Notes: generated by a model not told the origin, from the letters alone. A stretch of DNA of 64,000 nucleotides from Clostridiaceae bacterium (GCA_910575795.1 CAJTGE010000003.1:125043-189042), one strand, 5' to 3'. Positions 1-11,500 are shown, counted from the first letter of the stretch. Numbers and translations are program-made.

Positions 1-1
1 C

Positions 2-1612
2 GAAGCTATGTTGAAGATCATTCTGATTTTCGCAGAACTTGAAAGAAACATGACATCGGAACGTGTCACTGGGATCATGCTTGACCGGGCGGAAAATGGA
101 TTGTGGAACGGCGCCCGTATGCCGATCGGCTTCCGCTGGAATGATGAAACGAAATATCCTGAACCGGATCCCGAAGAAGTAAAGATTGTTCAATTTATTT
201 TCGATGAATACGAAAAGACTCGTTCGGCCTTGCAAGTGACGCGGTACTTGAATAACAATCACGTAAAATCGAAGCGCGGCGGAATGTGGTCTTCAAAATT
301 AGTCCATGACATAATCAGGAACCCTTTCTATATAGGGACGTACCGCTATAATCTCCGGGAATCCGGCCGCGGCCCCTTGAAGCCCGAAAGCGAATGGATC
401 ATCAGGGAAAACAATCACCCGGCAATCATTGACAAGGAACAATTTGACCGGTGCAATAGAATCATGGACGAAAACGGAACTTCACGCGACGTGTCAGAAA
501 TACGGGAAACGGTACACACTCACGTTTTCGCCGGAAAAATAATTTGTGCCGTGTGCGGCTCCGGCATGATAGCAACAAAAGACCGGGCCAGGGAAAACGG
601 ATTCCGGCCTTCAAATTATCGGTGCGGCCGCCGGGCGAAAATGCTTGATTGTGAGAATAAAAAGATTGTAAGCGATTTATATATCGGCCCTTTTATTTTT
701 AACTATGTTGCTAACCTGTCGCGTGTTCAGAAGGAATTTAAAAACAAAAAGATTGATTCCCTTGAAAAGCTGGAAGCGGCCCTTCTAAAAGGCGATGAAT
801 ACAACGGCGCCAGATTGACGGAAGCAAGCCTTAAAGCGACTTTTTCGGCTCTGGCATATAGCGGACTGGGGAAAGGCGCCTATTTGCCCGATTTAGGGCT
901 TTCAGAAGGCGAAGACGATATTTCTATCGCCGAACGCCGTTCTATCCTGGAAAAAGAACGTGAGAAGTGCCAGAACGCCATTTCAAGGCTTACCGAATTA
1001 TATCTTTATGATTCCGAAGCCTTGACAAAAGAAGAATTTTCAAAAAAGAAAAAGGAACTTGCAAAGAAGATCCGCGATATTGAAGGCCAAATTTCAGAAA
1101 TCACGGAATCCGGCGACGGCTCCGACCTGGCGGATCTGTCCTTCATCAAGAAAGCGTCCGCCTTCCTTGTGGCCCAGCGGATAGTTTCAAAAAAGCACAT
1201 TGATTATATTCAAATGTGCCTTGACCTGGATAATGAAATATTAAAAGATTTTGTCGATCAGGTTGTCGATCAGATCGTCGCCCTGGACGGCCGCGTCCAG
1301 AAGATCCGGTTCGTGAATGGGCTTGAACATGAATTTGTGTATTCGGCGCCGGCGGAACTTCCGAAGTGCCGCGCGTGTGGTTATGCCATCGGAAAAACGG
1401 TAAGCTGTCGGATCCGAACAATCAGCTATAAAGGAAAAAGCTATCGCCGTGTGAAAGTCGGCGATCCTGGGGATCCATACGAAGGGAAGAAAGTCGCGGC
1501 GTGTGCGGCTTGCGGCGTCAGCTTCGGCCGCTTTCATCATGCCGATTGTGAAAAAGAAGTGTGTCCGATATGCGGCGGCCAGCTTTCCGCGTGTGAACAT
1601 CGGAAGAAATAA
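2..1612 (+). CDS. Large serine recombinase, C-terminal part (5' end cut by the window edge)
   Basis: Site-specific DNA recombinase of the large serine integrase family. The frame is open to the left edge, and the first visible residues (LIFAELERN, then MTSERVTGI) are the end of the resolvase-type catalytic domain, so the catalytic serine lies outside the window and the ATG at position 8 is internal. Next come the recombinase DNA-binding domain (NPFYIGTYRY, then HPAIIDKEQFDRC), a zinc ribbon (CAVCGSG with later cysteines), and a charged coiled coil around residues 310-370. An extra cysteine-rich tail (CAACGVSF, HHADCEKEVCPICGG) is not usual for integrases. It is the only clear plus-strand gene and faces the phage genes. 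It could be the phage integrase or belong to a neighbouring mobile element; the sequence does not decide. Confidence 0.85.
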   Translation, partial: EAMLKIILIFAELERNMTSERVTGIMLDRAENGLWNGARMPIGFRWNDETKYPEPDPEEVKIVQFIFDEYEKTRSALQVTRYLNNNHVKSKRGGMWSSKLVHDIIRNPFYIGTYRYNLRESGRGPLKPESEWIIRENNHPAIIDKEQFDRCNRIMDENGTSRDVSEIRETVHTHVFAGKIICAVCGSGMIATKDRARENGFRPSNYRCGRRAKMLDCENKKIVSDLYIGPFIFNYVANLSRVQKEFKNKKIDSLEKLEAALLKGDEYNGARLTEASLKATFSALAYSGLGKGAYLPDLGLSEGEDDISIAERRSILEKEREKCQNAISRLTELYLYDSEALTKEEFSKKKKELAKKIRDIEGQISEITESGDGSDLADLSFIKKASAFLVAQRIVSKKHIDYIQMCLDLDNEILKDFVDQVVDQIVALDGRVQKIRFVNGLEHEFVYSAPAELPKCRACGYAIGKTVSCRIRTISYKGKSYRRVKVGDPGDPYEGKKVAACAACGVSFGRFHHADCEKEVCPICGGQLSACEHRKK

Positions 1613-1615
1613 CCA

Positions 1616-1642
1616 GGGCGGCCAGCCGGCCGCCCATTTTTA
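1616..1642. terminator. Bidirectional terminator between convergent genes
   Basis: A perfect inverted repeat, GGGCGGCC - AGCC - GGCCGCCC, followed by ATTTTTAA on the plus strand, four bases after the recombinase stop codon and touching the 3' end of the minus-strand gene at 1640. Confidence 0.8.
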
Positions 1643-2776
1643 ATCTTCAAGATACTTTTCGATTCCTGGAAGTGTCGGTTCGTTAAATTTGATTATATGC
1701 GTAAATGCGGCGTCAATCTGTTTCTTTGTCGGCCGCCGATCTCCCCTAAAATCGAAGAAGACGGAACCGTGCGGATCTGGATTCCTGATAATAGCCCAGT
1801 TTTCAGAATATAATATGTCAAGTGCCTTGTCGAAATCGCCGGGGTATATGTTGGGATTCTTGCCTTCTCTTTTTGCGATAATGTGGAACGCCTTCGCATG
1901 ATGACCGGCGAACTTGCAACTGTAATAATTCCCGGAAGGATCAATCAAGCCGTATTCGGAAAGAAAATCATCGGGATCCGTCCTTTTGTTCAATTCGTCT
2001 TCGGTCAACTCTTTTTCTTCCGGCTTCGGAATCTGGCGCCGCTTTTCTTCCTGGGCCGCGGCAAATTTTTTGTTCCGGTGAATGATTTCCAGGGCGGCGG
2101 CCTGATTCACTCCCTTTTTATCGACAAGCGCTTGAAGGAAGTCCCCAAGTAATAACATCAATTTGTCAGTGTCCTTTACCGGGCCGCCGATCAGTTCAAA
2201 AACCAGGCGCGGCCGTTCGATTAAATAAAGCCCTTGATCCAGATACGGGCGTTCTTCCGCGCTCCAAAAGCCAGGAAGAAGGCGCCGGCCATAAAAATAA
2301 CTATCCGAAGAATAGGCCCACAATCTTAAATCTTCATACGGTGTTAAATATTTCCCGTATATCTCCCGTATCTCTTTTCTGTCGTCATAGTTCAAATTGT
2401 CGCTAATCGGTTTATAATCTGCCGGATCCTGATCGCATGAATACGGATCCAGGTATGCCAGCGGCCGGCGCTGAATGTCTTCTTCGATTTTGCGAATGAT
2501 TTCATTCTTCCGGTATTCTTCTATTTTATCAGTCAGCGGCCGGATTCTGGCGCCATCGTCCACAAGTGACAAGCTATTCACGCCGACAAGTTTCTTTCGC
2601 CCTTCCAGGATTTCGACGACAATCTTCTTCTTTTCTTCCAGGGTAATTTGATCCGTCACAAGGCATGAAAGAAGAAGTTCTTCACACTTTGAATATTCGC
2701 GGCCTTCGTCCCAAAACCAGACGCGGGCCAGGTCACAAACAAATTCACCTTCGATCTGAAAATTTACGCTCCCCAT
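1640..2776 (-). CDS. Hypothetical protein beside the recombinase
   Basis: A 378-residue protein of unrecognised family. I place the start at the second in-frame ATG (MGSVNFQIEG) because GGGGTGG sits just before it. The protein is mostly charged and helical, with the segments FVCDLARVWFWDEGREY near the N-terminus and SCKFAGHHAKAFHIIA near residue 300. It has no signal peptide, membrane segment or zinc site. Its start overlaps the end of the upstream gene by 13 bases, so the two are translationally coupled, and it is convergent with the recombinase. Base composition looks more GC-rich than the tail genes to its right, so it may belong with the recombinase element rather than the tail operon. 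Confidence 0.7.
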   Translation of the reverse strand: MGSVNFQIEGEFVCDLARVWFWDEGREYSKCEELLLSCLVTDQITLEEKKKIVVEILEGRKKLVGVNSLSLVDDGARIRPLTDKIEEYRKNEIIRKIEEDIQRRPLAYLDPYSCDQDPADYKPISDNLNYDDRKEIREIYGKYLTPYEDLRLWAYSSDSYFYGRRLLPGFWSAEERPYLDQGLYLIERPRLVFELIGGPVKDTDKLMLLLGDFLQALVDKKGVNQAAALEIIHRNKKFAAAQEEKRRQIPKPEEKELTEDELNKRTDPDDFLSEYGLIDPSGNYYSCKFAGHHAKAFHIIAKREGKNPNIYPGDFDKALDILYSENWAIIRNPDPHGSVFFDFRGDRRPTKKQIDAAFTHIIKFNEPTLPGIEKYLED

Positions 2777-3006
2777 TGTGCCACCCCGTTTCCTGAACAT
2801 GAAAAATCGTTCAACATTTCAGCCAGCTTTTCAAGGCAATTCTGGCAAAGAAAATTTGTTGACGATCCAATGTGGATACAATACAAGGTTCCTACACGAA
2901 GATCCGCGCCTTCTACAACTGATTTTCTGTTTGCTACTTTGTGGCAAGCGCTACATTCCGAATACGGATATTTGCGCCCCATAACATCAATTTTTAACCC
3001 TTCCAT
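2764..3006 (-). CDS. Small protein with two Cys pairs
   Basis: An 80-residue protein with two CxxC pairs (CSAC near residue 14 and CQNC near residue 52), suggesting a single zinc-ribbon fold. No specific function can be assigned. The start (MEGLKIDVMG) is preceded by GGAAAGGAAAAG. The upstream ATG-like codons lack a ribosome site. It overlaps the start of the next gene by 13 bases. It is the first gene after the junction with the shortened tail gene at 3068. Confidence 0.65.
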   Translation of the reverse strand: MEGLKIDVMGRKYPYSECSACHKVANRKSVVEGADLRVGTLYCIHIGSSTNFLCQNCLEKLAEMLNDFSCSGNGVAQWGA

Positions 3007-3010
3007 AGAA

Positions 3011-3030
3011 CTTTTCCTTTCCGGGAAAAG
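3011..3030 (-). promoter_or_regulatory. Inverted repeat covering a ribosome binding site
   Basis: CTTTTCC - CGGAAA - GGAAAAG on the coding strand. The right arm contains the Shine-Dalgarno region of the gene at 2764-3006, so the hairpin could mask translation or be an operator. The function is inferred. Confidence 0.4.
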
Positions 3031-3067
3031 CCTTGTATTTATCAATAGATTTCTAATTCCTGTTTAC

Positions 3068-3550
3068 TCAAACGTTCGGGCACGCAGACGTTCCCACACA
3101 ATTTGTAATGTTCGCCTGCCGTATCGAAGTCACACCAGCGTTGACACGGATATAGGCAAGCGGATACTGCCATCTGTCGTTTGTCTTGATCATCGTCGGG
3201 TTCTTCGGACTGGATGCCGGAGTACCTTTGATAATCTTAATAGAATTCGCTCTAACAGATTCGCGTGCGTCGACTTCCAGAACAACCGCATCAATTCTGT
3301 TTAGAAGAACTTCCGATATAGGAACCGTCAACGGAAGCAATGCATCATTCAGAGTCCATGTATGATTAAACCAGGCCCGTCCGATGCCGACATTCACCAT
3401 CATGCCTTCGGATTCTTTAACAACCATTGCCGTTCCGTAATGCTGTAAAACTCCATCCCGGATGATGCCGTCAAAAATACTTGACATTTGAATCGCATCG
3501 TATTTTCGATCGCCATTTTTTGAGTTATAAAACCCACATGTCACACTCAT
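3068..3550 (-). CDS. Tail/baseplate protein, N-terminal domain only (probably truncated)
   Basis: 160 residues. The segments MSSIFDGII, AWFNHTWTLND, INRIDAVVLEVD-like and YPLAYIRV, ending NCVGTSACP, match the N-terminal attachment domain of baseplate or receptor-binding proteins of Clostridia siphophages as I recall them. Such proteins normally continue for hundreds of residues past the CVGTSACP motif. Here the frame ends two codons later (NV, stop), and the DNA to the left no longer looks like a tail gene. It follows the Gp37-like tail gene with a 1-base gap, in the normal place for the receptor-binding protein. Likely shortened by an insertion, a recombination or an integration junction. 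Confidence 0.7.
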   Translation of the reverse strand: MSVTCGFYNSKNGDRKYDAIQMSSIFDGIIRDGVLQHYGTAMVVKESEGMMVNVGIGRAWFNHTWTLNDALLPLTVPISEVLLNRIDAVVLEVDARESVRANSIKIIKGTPASSPKNPTMIKTNDRWQYPLAYIRVNAGVTSIRQANITNCVGTSACPNV

Positions 3551-3551
3551 A

Positions 3552-4625
3552 TCACACCGCCTCCTGTTCTATCGTTTTAAATGTAGGGTATACAGAGTTA
3601 CCGTCTTCATCTTCGGACATAACGATTTCAACGATTCTCGCTTTCGTTTCATGTCCGTATTCGTTGGCGATCTGAACGACATCTCCGTTGAAGAAGTCCT
3701 CTCCATACCTGAACATAACGGTTGTTTCCACCTGCCCCTCAAATGAGGTTACATCCGTGTTCTCTGCCAACTTTTCTTTTCCCCGCTGCTGTAACTGAGC
3801 CGTGTATTCCGCATCAGATAAGACAACCCCGTCTCCAACATCAGAAGAAATATCCCTTGCGTCCGTAAAAAGCTCCCGCCTATTTAATCCACTTCCCCCG
3901 CCAACAGTCGTATACTTTCTTGCAGAACCCTCACCTTCACCGCCAACCAGAGTAACGGTCTTCAGTGCAGACTTAGATTCCACATAATTACTGTTGATGA
4001 TGTTTTCAAATTTGGGGGAAAATACGACATAAGGATTCGCCGACTGGTCATAGGAACGATCCGTCCCGGCATACAGCTTAAATACGAACTGTTTATTGTT
4101 GTTAAGAGTCACCTTGAAACCTATGCTTCTCTCACTACAGATTTTGTTAATTACATCATACAGATTATCGCCGGTATACTGCGCATCAATCTTCAGTGAC
4201 GTAATAGCGGGATCAGTTGACGCTTCAAAGATAAAGTTACTTATTCTCCTTGTGCTGTCTGCTGGAGATATTACATTCTCATTCAGCAGAGTACGGATTC
4301 CATTTTGAAGATTTCCGGTTATGGTCTTTTGTCCCCAGACAATCCGGCGGTCAAGAATAGATTCCAATGATCTGCCAGTAACCGTGATATGGTTCCCATT
4401 CTCGGAATCAGAAGCAATTCGTATCTTTTCGATAATCATAACGTGTTCCGACTCGCGGTTCTGCAAATAATAATCCTGTCTGATGTAACTGAGAATAGTC
4501 TCTGTCATCGAGGTAAAAAGCTCGAAATCTCCATATTCATAATACCGGTCAGTCCAGATGAACGATTCGTAGACATCAACGATGGATACGGCGTCAAGAT
4601 TCGTGTTAAGAACTGTTACATCCAT
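3552..4625 (-). CDS. Gp37-like siphovirus tail protein
   Basis: 357 residues. It resembles the siphovirus ReqiPepy6 Gp37-like family, a baseplate hub component that sits between the distal tail protein and the fibres. Supporting segments are a start with NTNLDAVSIVDVYESFIWTDRYYEYGDFEL (split here from a longer match), GRSLESILDRRIVW near residue 85 and FFNGDVVQIANEYG near residue 315. Gene order (tape measure, distal tail protein, this gene, fibre protein) agrees. It is spaced 2 bases from its upstream neighbour, so part of one operon. Confidence 0.75.
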   Translation of the reverse strand: MDVTVLNTNLDAVSIVDVYESFIWTDRYYEYGDFELFTSMTETILSYIRQDYYLQNRESEHVMIIEKIRIASDSENGNHITVTGRSLESILDRRIVWGQKTITGNLQNGIRTLLNENVISPADSTRRISNFIFEASTDPAITSLKIDAQYTGDNLYDVINKICSERSIGFKVTLNNNKQFVFKLYAGTDRSYDQSANPYVVFSPKFENIINSNYVESKSALKTVTLVGGEGEGSARKYTTVGGGSGLNRRELFTDARDISSDVGDGVVLSDAEYTAQLQQRGKEKLAENTDVTSFEGQVETTVMFRYGEDFFNGDVVQIANEYGHETKARIVEIVMSEDEDGNSVYPTFKTIEQEAV

Positions 4626-4627
4626 AC

Positions 4628-5542
4628 CTATACCCCCTCGTAAATGACTCGATTTTCAATCTTAAACTGTAGGTTTGTACTCCCTTCTTCAGCCGTATAC
4701 GCAAAGACGTTATCGCCCTTTGCGAGCTGGAACCAATCGGCATTCTTGTCAAGGCAGTTGAGTATGTTCGTGGTTTTACCGTTTCTAAGCAGCGTGATTG
4801 ATTTCTTGCCTTTCACAGTACAAATAGTGATTTCATCACCTGCCACAATCCCGGAACCGGTAAAAGACGCCAACTTATTTGTGTCAATCCTCATAATCTC
4901 TCTTGTGCCAGTATTGTAGATGGTAATGTTGCGTGCTTCTCCGATTGCATGAATCGTAATAGTCACACCAATTTCTGCATCACCGCTATAAACAACCACT
5001 TTTTCCATCTGGTTCTGAATCCACCCCATTTCGATCAGACACTCATAAAGGGATTCATTACTGAACGGAAACTCGAATAACGGTTCGACACCATAAAAAA
5101 TAGTAGTGTTTACTCCGTCTTTTCCGGCAGAATAAAAAAAAGGATTCGGACATACGATTGAAATGTCAGAACCCTCATCCTTGCTGAATATGTTTGGATC
5201 GTTTGCTTCTGTATAGCCCTCAATCTCCGCCTGCCTGTTGTCCGTCTCGATAAGCAGGGTGAGTTTTTTCTTGATTGGGAAAAATTTATATGAGAGCTGG
5301 CGCACATCCTCGATTGTACTCTGCCATAGATATTTCAATGATATTACAATGTTACGGCTCGGGAGCCTAGACGAATTATATAGACTTCCATCGTTTGTCG
5401 CTATTTCTGTCATGTTAATATTCGCTTTTCCAGATCCCAAACCGGTAACTGAAGTGACGACAAAGCCGGATTCCTCCGGCCGCGCCAAATCAAGTTTGAT
5501 ACTATCGCCAAGATAGTTCGTAACAGTGATTGATTTAATCAT
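4628..5542 (-). CDS. Distal tail protein (Dit-like)
   Basis: 304 residues. Distal tail proteins form the hexameric ring joining the tail tube to the baseplate. The N-terminal half has the Dit-type features: a start MIKSITVTNYLGDSI, then GLGSGKANINMTEIA and the CPNPFFYS segment near residue 131 typical of the family. The C-terminal half is beta-rich with an added carbohydrate-module-like part (ENRVIYEG end). It directly follows the tape measure gene (4-base overlap of stop and start), the usual place for dit. Confidence 0.75.
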   Translation of the reverse strand: MIKSITVTNYLGDSIKLDLARPEESGFVVTSVTGLGSGKANINMTEIATNDGSLYNSSRLPSRNIVISLKYLWQSTIEDVRQLSYKFFPIKKKLTLLIETDNRQAEIEGYTEANDPNIFSKDEGSDISIVCPNPFFYSAGKDGVNTTIFYGVEPLFEFPFSNESLYECLIEMGWIQNQMEKVVVYSGDAEIGVTITIHAIGEARNITIYNTGTREIMRIDTNKLASFTGSGIVAGDEITICTVKGKKSITLLRNGKTTNILNCLDKNADWFQLAKGDNVFAYTAEEGSTNLQFKIENRVIYEGV

Positions 5543-8500
5543 GCTTTCACCATCCTTTCAAATGCCGAGAACTGATTGTTCGTCTGACGATAAAGTTCAA
5601 CTCTCGACAATGACTTAGGCGAGTAGTTATTTTGTGTAAAGGTAAACGTACTGTTTGTGTTAGGTTTTCCACCTCCATTTTGAATTTCCGAGGTACGGTC
5701 TTTGTTCATGCTGGCGCTGATGGATAATGCCTGCGTTCTGCTCAACATAGTGTTCAGCTTGCCGATCCTCGACTCCACGTTCGACAAATCAAGAACAGGC
5801 CGGATTGTCGGCTCCGCATCAATACCATTAGTAATGAAATCCTTAATCTTGGAAATTGCATTGCCTAGACCGGTTTTAGCGGCAGTTGCCATATCAGAAC
5901 TTACATCGTATGCTTTATCTTCATAGTCGCCAATAGCATTGACAAATGCTACGCCAAAGTAATCACCAATCCGATAACCTACTTTGGAAGGTGAGTGCTC
6001 ATCCAGTTCCTTTTCAGCAGCTCTTGCCGCAGCCGCTGCCATCGCTCTTGCTTTTGCCTCGGCCTTATACGCATTCTCACTAATACCAGATGCAAACCCA
6101 TCTACAAGGTAAGAACCAGCACTATAGAACTGGTCTCTATAACCTTTAACGGCATTAACTGCATTACTAAGGCTTGATGTAAATGAATCTTTGACATTGG
6201 CATCTTTGCTTTTTACACCCGAAATGAGTTTTTCCATGCACCCTCTGCCGACCGCCTCAAACTCAGCGTATTTGTTTTTGATAGCTGTTAAGCATCCACT
6301 GATAATCGTGGTGAATGTCGTGCGAGCCTCATTATCTTTGGACTTTACACCAGCGATAAACTTAACCATCGTCTGAGTACCCACTGTCTGAAATTCCGTA
6401 TACTTGTTCTTAATAGCTGTCAGACATCCGTTCATGATGTTTGTATACGTAGTTCTGGCATTGTTGTCCTGAGATTTTACACCAGCAATGAATTTAATCA
6501 TAGTTTGTGTTCCAACAGTTTGGAACTCAGCGTATTTGTTCTTGATAGCCGTTAAACACCCACTGATAATCGTGGTAAATGTCGTCCGGGCAGTATTATC
6601 CTGCGATTTCACTCCTGCAATAAATTTTACCATTAACGTAGAACCAACTGTCTGGAACTCCGGCTGCTTAGCCTTTATTGCTGTCAATACCGCCTGCACA
6701 ATATTTGTGAAAGTGGTGGTTGTGTCAGACTTCTTGGCATTCGCGCCGTTGATAAAAGCCGTCAGCATATTAGAAGCTGCGGCCTTAACTTTTGATTCTG
6801 CATTATTGAACGCATTGATGAAACCTGTGACACCAGTTTCTCCGAGTTTTGTCAATGCGGAACTAAATGATGTCATTCCGCTAACATCCAGTCCCACCAT
6901 CCCCTTCGCCATTTCAACCAATCGGTTTGTCTGGGTAATAACACTGGAAAGTACACCAGTATCAACACCGCTTATATAGGCATAATAAGAGCTGAAATAG
7001 GAACCAAATGAACTCATGTCCTTACCGAAATCAGCAAGGCTTACGTCTTTAGAGAACCACCCTCCTTCTTCCGGAAGACTCTTTTGTAACTCAACGATTG
7101 AGCTGGCCGCATTAGTTGTGGCTGTGACAATACCGGCGTCAACATTCTTCATGTAATCTGAATACTGTGCAAAGTTTTTACCGAACAATATCAGACTCTC
7201 TCCAAATGCACCAATATCATTACTGCCCGTAAACCAGCTTACCACTCCTCCTGTATTCGGAAGTGTATTCGCCAATTCCACTAATGCCTTGCCTGCTGTA
7301 GCCGAATTTGTGATAGCTTCTACGTCTATTCCGGATATAGCGTCGGAATAAGATTTCATCGCCTCACCAAAAGGTGTCAACTGTTCACCGAACTGGCTCA
7401 TGTCCTTACCACCTGTGAACCAGCCAACGACTCCTCCCGTATTCGGAACGGTATTCGCCAATTCAATCAGCGCTTTACCTGCTGTTGTGGAGTTTATAAC
7501 TGCGTCAGAATTGATACCCGTTACTGCAAGAGAATACTCTTTCATTGCCTCGCCAAAAGGTACGATCCCACTGGCAAAAGATGCCAAATCGTTTTCTCCG
7601 GTAAACCAGCCAACGACTCCGCCTGTAGTTGGAAGTGTTTTCGCCAACTCGATCAATGCCAGACCCGCCGTAGTCGAATTAACAACAGCATCTGCATTGA
7701 TACCTGTTACTGCCAGAGAATATGATTTCATCGCTTCACCAAAAGGCGTAATACCTTTAGCAAATGATTCCAGATCGTTATCCCCTGCAAACCAGCTCAC
7801 AACGCCGCCAGTCTTCGGAAGATTTGCTTCCAGGGCAGCTAATGCTTGTGCTGCTGTAGCAGACGCTGTTACTGCTTCCGGGTTGATTCCATTGATAGCA
7901 TTGCTGTAGGACAACATTGCTTCTCCAAATGGAATTAGTCGTTCCGCAAACTCGCCCAAGTCGGTATCCCCGGTAATCCAACCTGATATGCCGCCAACAT
8001 CCGGAAGATTTGCTTCCAATTCTGATAAACTTTGCGCCGCCGTAGCCGAAGCTGTTACTGCTCCCGGATTGATACCACTTACAGCATCGGAATATGACTT
8101 CATTGCTTCACCAAAAGGTATCAGCTCTTTTGCAAATTGAGCAAGACTATTTCCTCCCATAAAGATTTCAGAGAGTCCTCCAATATCAGGAAGATTTTCT
8201 TCAAGCCTTGCCAAAGACTGTGCTGCCAGTGCCGACGCTGTTACTGCACTTGGATTTACTCCAATCACGGCATCCGAATATAATTTCATTGCTTCGCCGA
8301 ATGGAATCAACTCTCTTGCAAAACTCGCAAGGCTGTTTCCGCCATTCATGATTTCGGAAAGTCCACCAATAGCTGGAAGATTTCCCTCTAAAGTTGCCAA
8401 ACTTTGTGCCGCAGTTGCGGATGCTGTTACTGCCGATGGGTTAATGCCGCTTACTGCATCTGAATATGATTTCATTGCCTCGCCAAAAGGTATGATACTC

Positions 8501-11500
8501 TTTGCAAAGCTCGCCAAATCGTTATCCCCTGCAAACCAACTCACAACGCCGCCGCTGTTATCCAGGCCATTTGACAACTCTGCCAATGCTAAACCTGCTG
8601 TCGCGGACGCCGTCACAGCTTCTGCATCAATACCGGCAACCGCATCTCCGTACTTTTTCATTGCCGCACCGAACACAACGATTTGTTCCCCGAATGTATC
8701 AAGATCATTGTTTCCAGTAAACCAGCTTACAACGCCGCCGGTATTCGGTACTGTATTGGCTAATTCCGTTAAAGCCAAGCCTGCCGTAGCAGACGCTGTT
8801 ACTGCTTCTCCATCAATACCCGCAACGGCATCGCCATACGCTTTCATGGCTTCGCCAAAAGGAACAATCTGCTCCCCAAAGGTATCGAGGTCATTATTCC
8901 CGGTGAACCAACTTACAACTCCACCAGTGTTGGGAACTGTATTAGCAAGCTCTGTCAATGCCTTGCCTGCTATTGTAGAAGCCTGTATCGATTCAGAATT
9001 GATTCCTGCTACGGAATCGCCATATAACTTCATAGCTTCTCCAAAAGGCACAAGCTGTTCCGCAAAGTCCCCCAAATCATTGTTTCCAGCAAACCAACCC
9101 ACTACGCCGCCGGTATTCGGTACTGTATTGGCTAATTCGGTTAAAGCCTGTCCGGCAATCGCCGAACTTTCAATGGATGCACCGTCAATTCCGGATACAG
9201 CTTCACCATACGCTTTCATCGCTTCGCCAAAAGGAACCAACTGAGCCGCAAACTGATCCATGTCGTTTTCACCCATGAACCAGCCAACAACCCCGCCACT
9301 GTTAGGAAGATTGGACGCCATTTCAGCAAGCGCTTTTGCCGCTGTTGCTGATGCCGTTACCGTTTCAGGATTTATTCCAGAAATCGCATTCGAGTAAGCT
9401 TTCATAGCCGTGCCAAAAGGCACAAGCTCTTCGGCAAAATCCGAAAGTGAAGAACCGCCAGTAAACCAAGAAGTCAACCCCTGTAAAATATCAGCAGCGG
9501 TAAGTATAAGAATTGTTTCGCTAAGTGCCTTTACACCCTCCATCATCGAAGCATCTATCGCTTTAGCTCCTTCAATGAATGGCTGAATATTCATCATAAA
9601 TCCTGATAAATCAGAACCGATTTGTGGGAACTGGCTTGACACACCGCTCATGAATCCGCCAACGATACCGCCGACAAACTGACCGATAGCCGTGCCTATC
9701 CCCTGTAATAACTTGCCTCCTTCTCCAATAAGCCAAGATAATCCAGGAATCTGGGCTAACGCGCCTACTGCTGCTAATACCAAAGCTAATTCGGCAATGA
9801 CAACACCCATACCGAGCACTCCAGCCATAGCTTGTGGAATAAGTCCAGCAACGGCACCTAACGCCACCATAATAGCGGAGAGTAAACCGATGCCAGCGAT
9901 ACCTTTTACAAGTACGTCAACATCAATTCCGCTCAGAGCATCTATAACTCCAGAGAAGAAAGCCATAAGAACATTTATCGCCGACTGAATAAGTTTCGGC
10001 AAATTCCTCTCAATTCCATCAAGAATTGCAATCAGGAACTGGAATATAGAATCCACGATTGAAGGCGTATATGCAACCAGAGCCTCCAAAACCCCTGCAA
10101 TCAGTGTTAAAGCACCGTCTGCTATAGCAGGCACGCACTCGACCAGCACATCAACAAGGGTTAATACAACCGCCTTGATTGTTTCGCCGATAACAGGCGC
10201 ACTGGCGGTAATTACTTTGCACAATTCAACGATTGCCTCGCCGACTTTGGCAACGATTGCCGGTATAAGACCTGCCACGCCTGTAATGATGACTGTCAAA
10301 CCGGCAACAACAGCCGTAGCGCCAGCAGTAAGAGAGGCGGCAAAAGCCGTAAACCCAACCGCCAACGCAGACAGACCCAATCCTGCCGCCAAAAGCCCTG
10401 CACCGATAGCCACTACCCCAACACCAATCAGAGCAAACGCTCCGCTCAATGCGAGAATTGTTCCGACAAGTGGCGTGAGAACAGACCCGGCAACCCCGAG
10501 AACCGTAAATGCCCCGGCAATCGTAATCAAACCTTTTGCAATTCCTCCCCAACTCATAGCACCCAAAACGCTGAGAACCGGAGTCAAAACTGCCAAAGCC
10601 GTAGCCGCCACAAGCATTGCTGCCGAACCAGCCAACGTACCTTTCATGAGATTCAGACCAATCGCAAGTTCAGCTAATGCGCCTCCCATTGCCACCAGTC
10701 CTTTTGCAATCTCTTCCCAGGAGAACTTACCCATCTTGCCTAAAGCATCCGCAATAATCTCAAGAGCTGCACCAACTACGATAAGACCTGTTCCGATACC
10801 GACCATATTCTTAGGCATCAGATTTGTAGCTATAGCAACCTCCGCCAAAGCTCCGCCCATTGCTACAAGACCTTTTGCAATTTCTTGCCATGAAAATCTC
10901 GCAAAATCTCCCATCGCTGATGCAAATATCTTCATGGCAGCCGCTATCTCAACCAGAGCAAGCCCTGAAGAAATAACGTGCTTTGCATTTCCAGTAAGTT
11001 TTGTAAATGCCGCGACTTCTAAAAGCAACGCTCCAACCGCAGTAAGCCCTTTTCCTATTTCACCCCATTGCATCTGAGCAAAATCGCCACATACCGAAGC
11101 CAGCACTTTTAAAGCTGCCGACATGATAAGCATTCCCGTAGCTGTAGACATCGCCTTTCCACTGAACTTTGCAGTATTCAAGAAAACATCTACTTCAGCC
11201 AGAAGAACGCCGACTCCAAGCAATCCTTTCGCCATATCTTCCCAGCTTAAACCACTGAGACTCTTAACGGCAGAAGCCAGAACCTTAATCGCTGCGGCAA
11301 ATATAACCATGGCGGTTGCATTGGACATGGCTTTCTTGTTGAACTTCGCTGTGGCCATAAAAACATCGAGTTCCGCCAACAATACACCAACACCAACCAA
11401 ACCTCTTGCCAGTTCACTCCAGCTAAGACTTGCCATCTTTTTCACCGCACTTGATAAGACAAGAACCGCGCCAGCAAATACGACAAGTTTTGTGGCTCCC

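Noticed and set aside
6180-9440. Regular repeats that could be mistaken for a CRISPR array
   Set aside because: They are 132- and 186-bp protein-coding repeats in the tape measure frame with gradual divergence, not short identical repeats with unique spacers. No Cas genes are present.
10175-11077. Long plus-strand open frame opposite the tape measure gene
   Set aside because: Low-complexity translation of the complement of Ala/Gly-rich codons; no ribosome site. The same holds for the plus-strand frame at 50368-51345 opposite the replicase.
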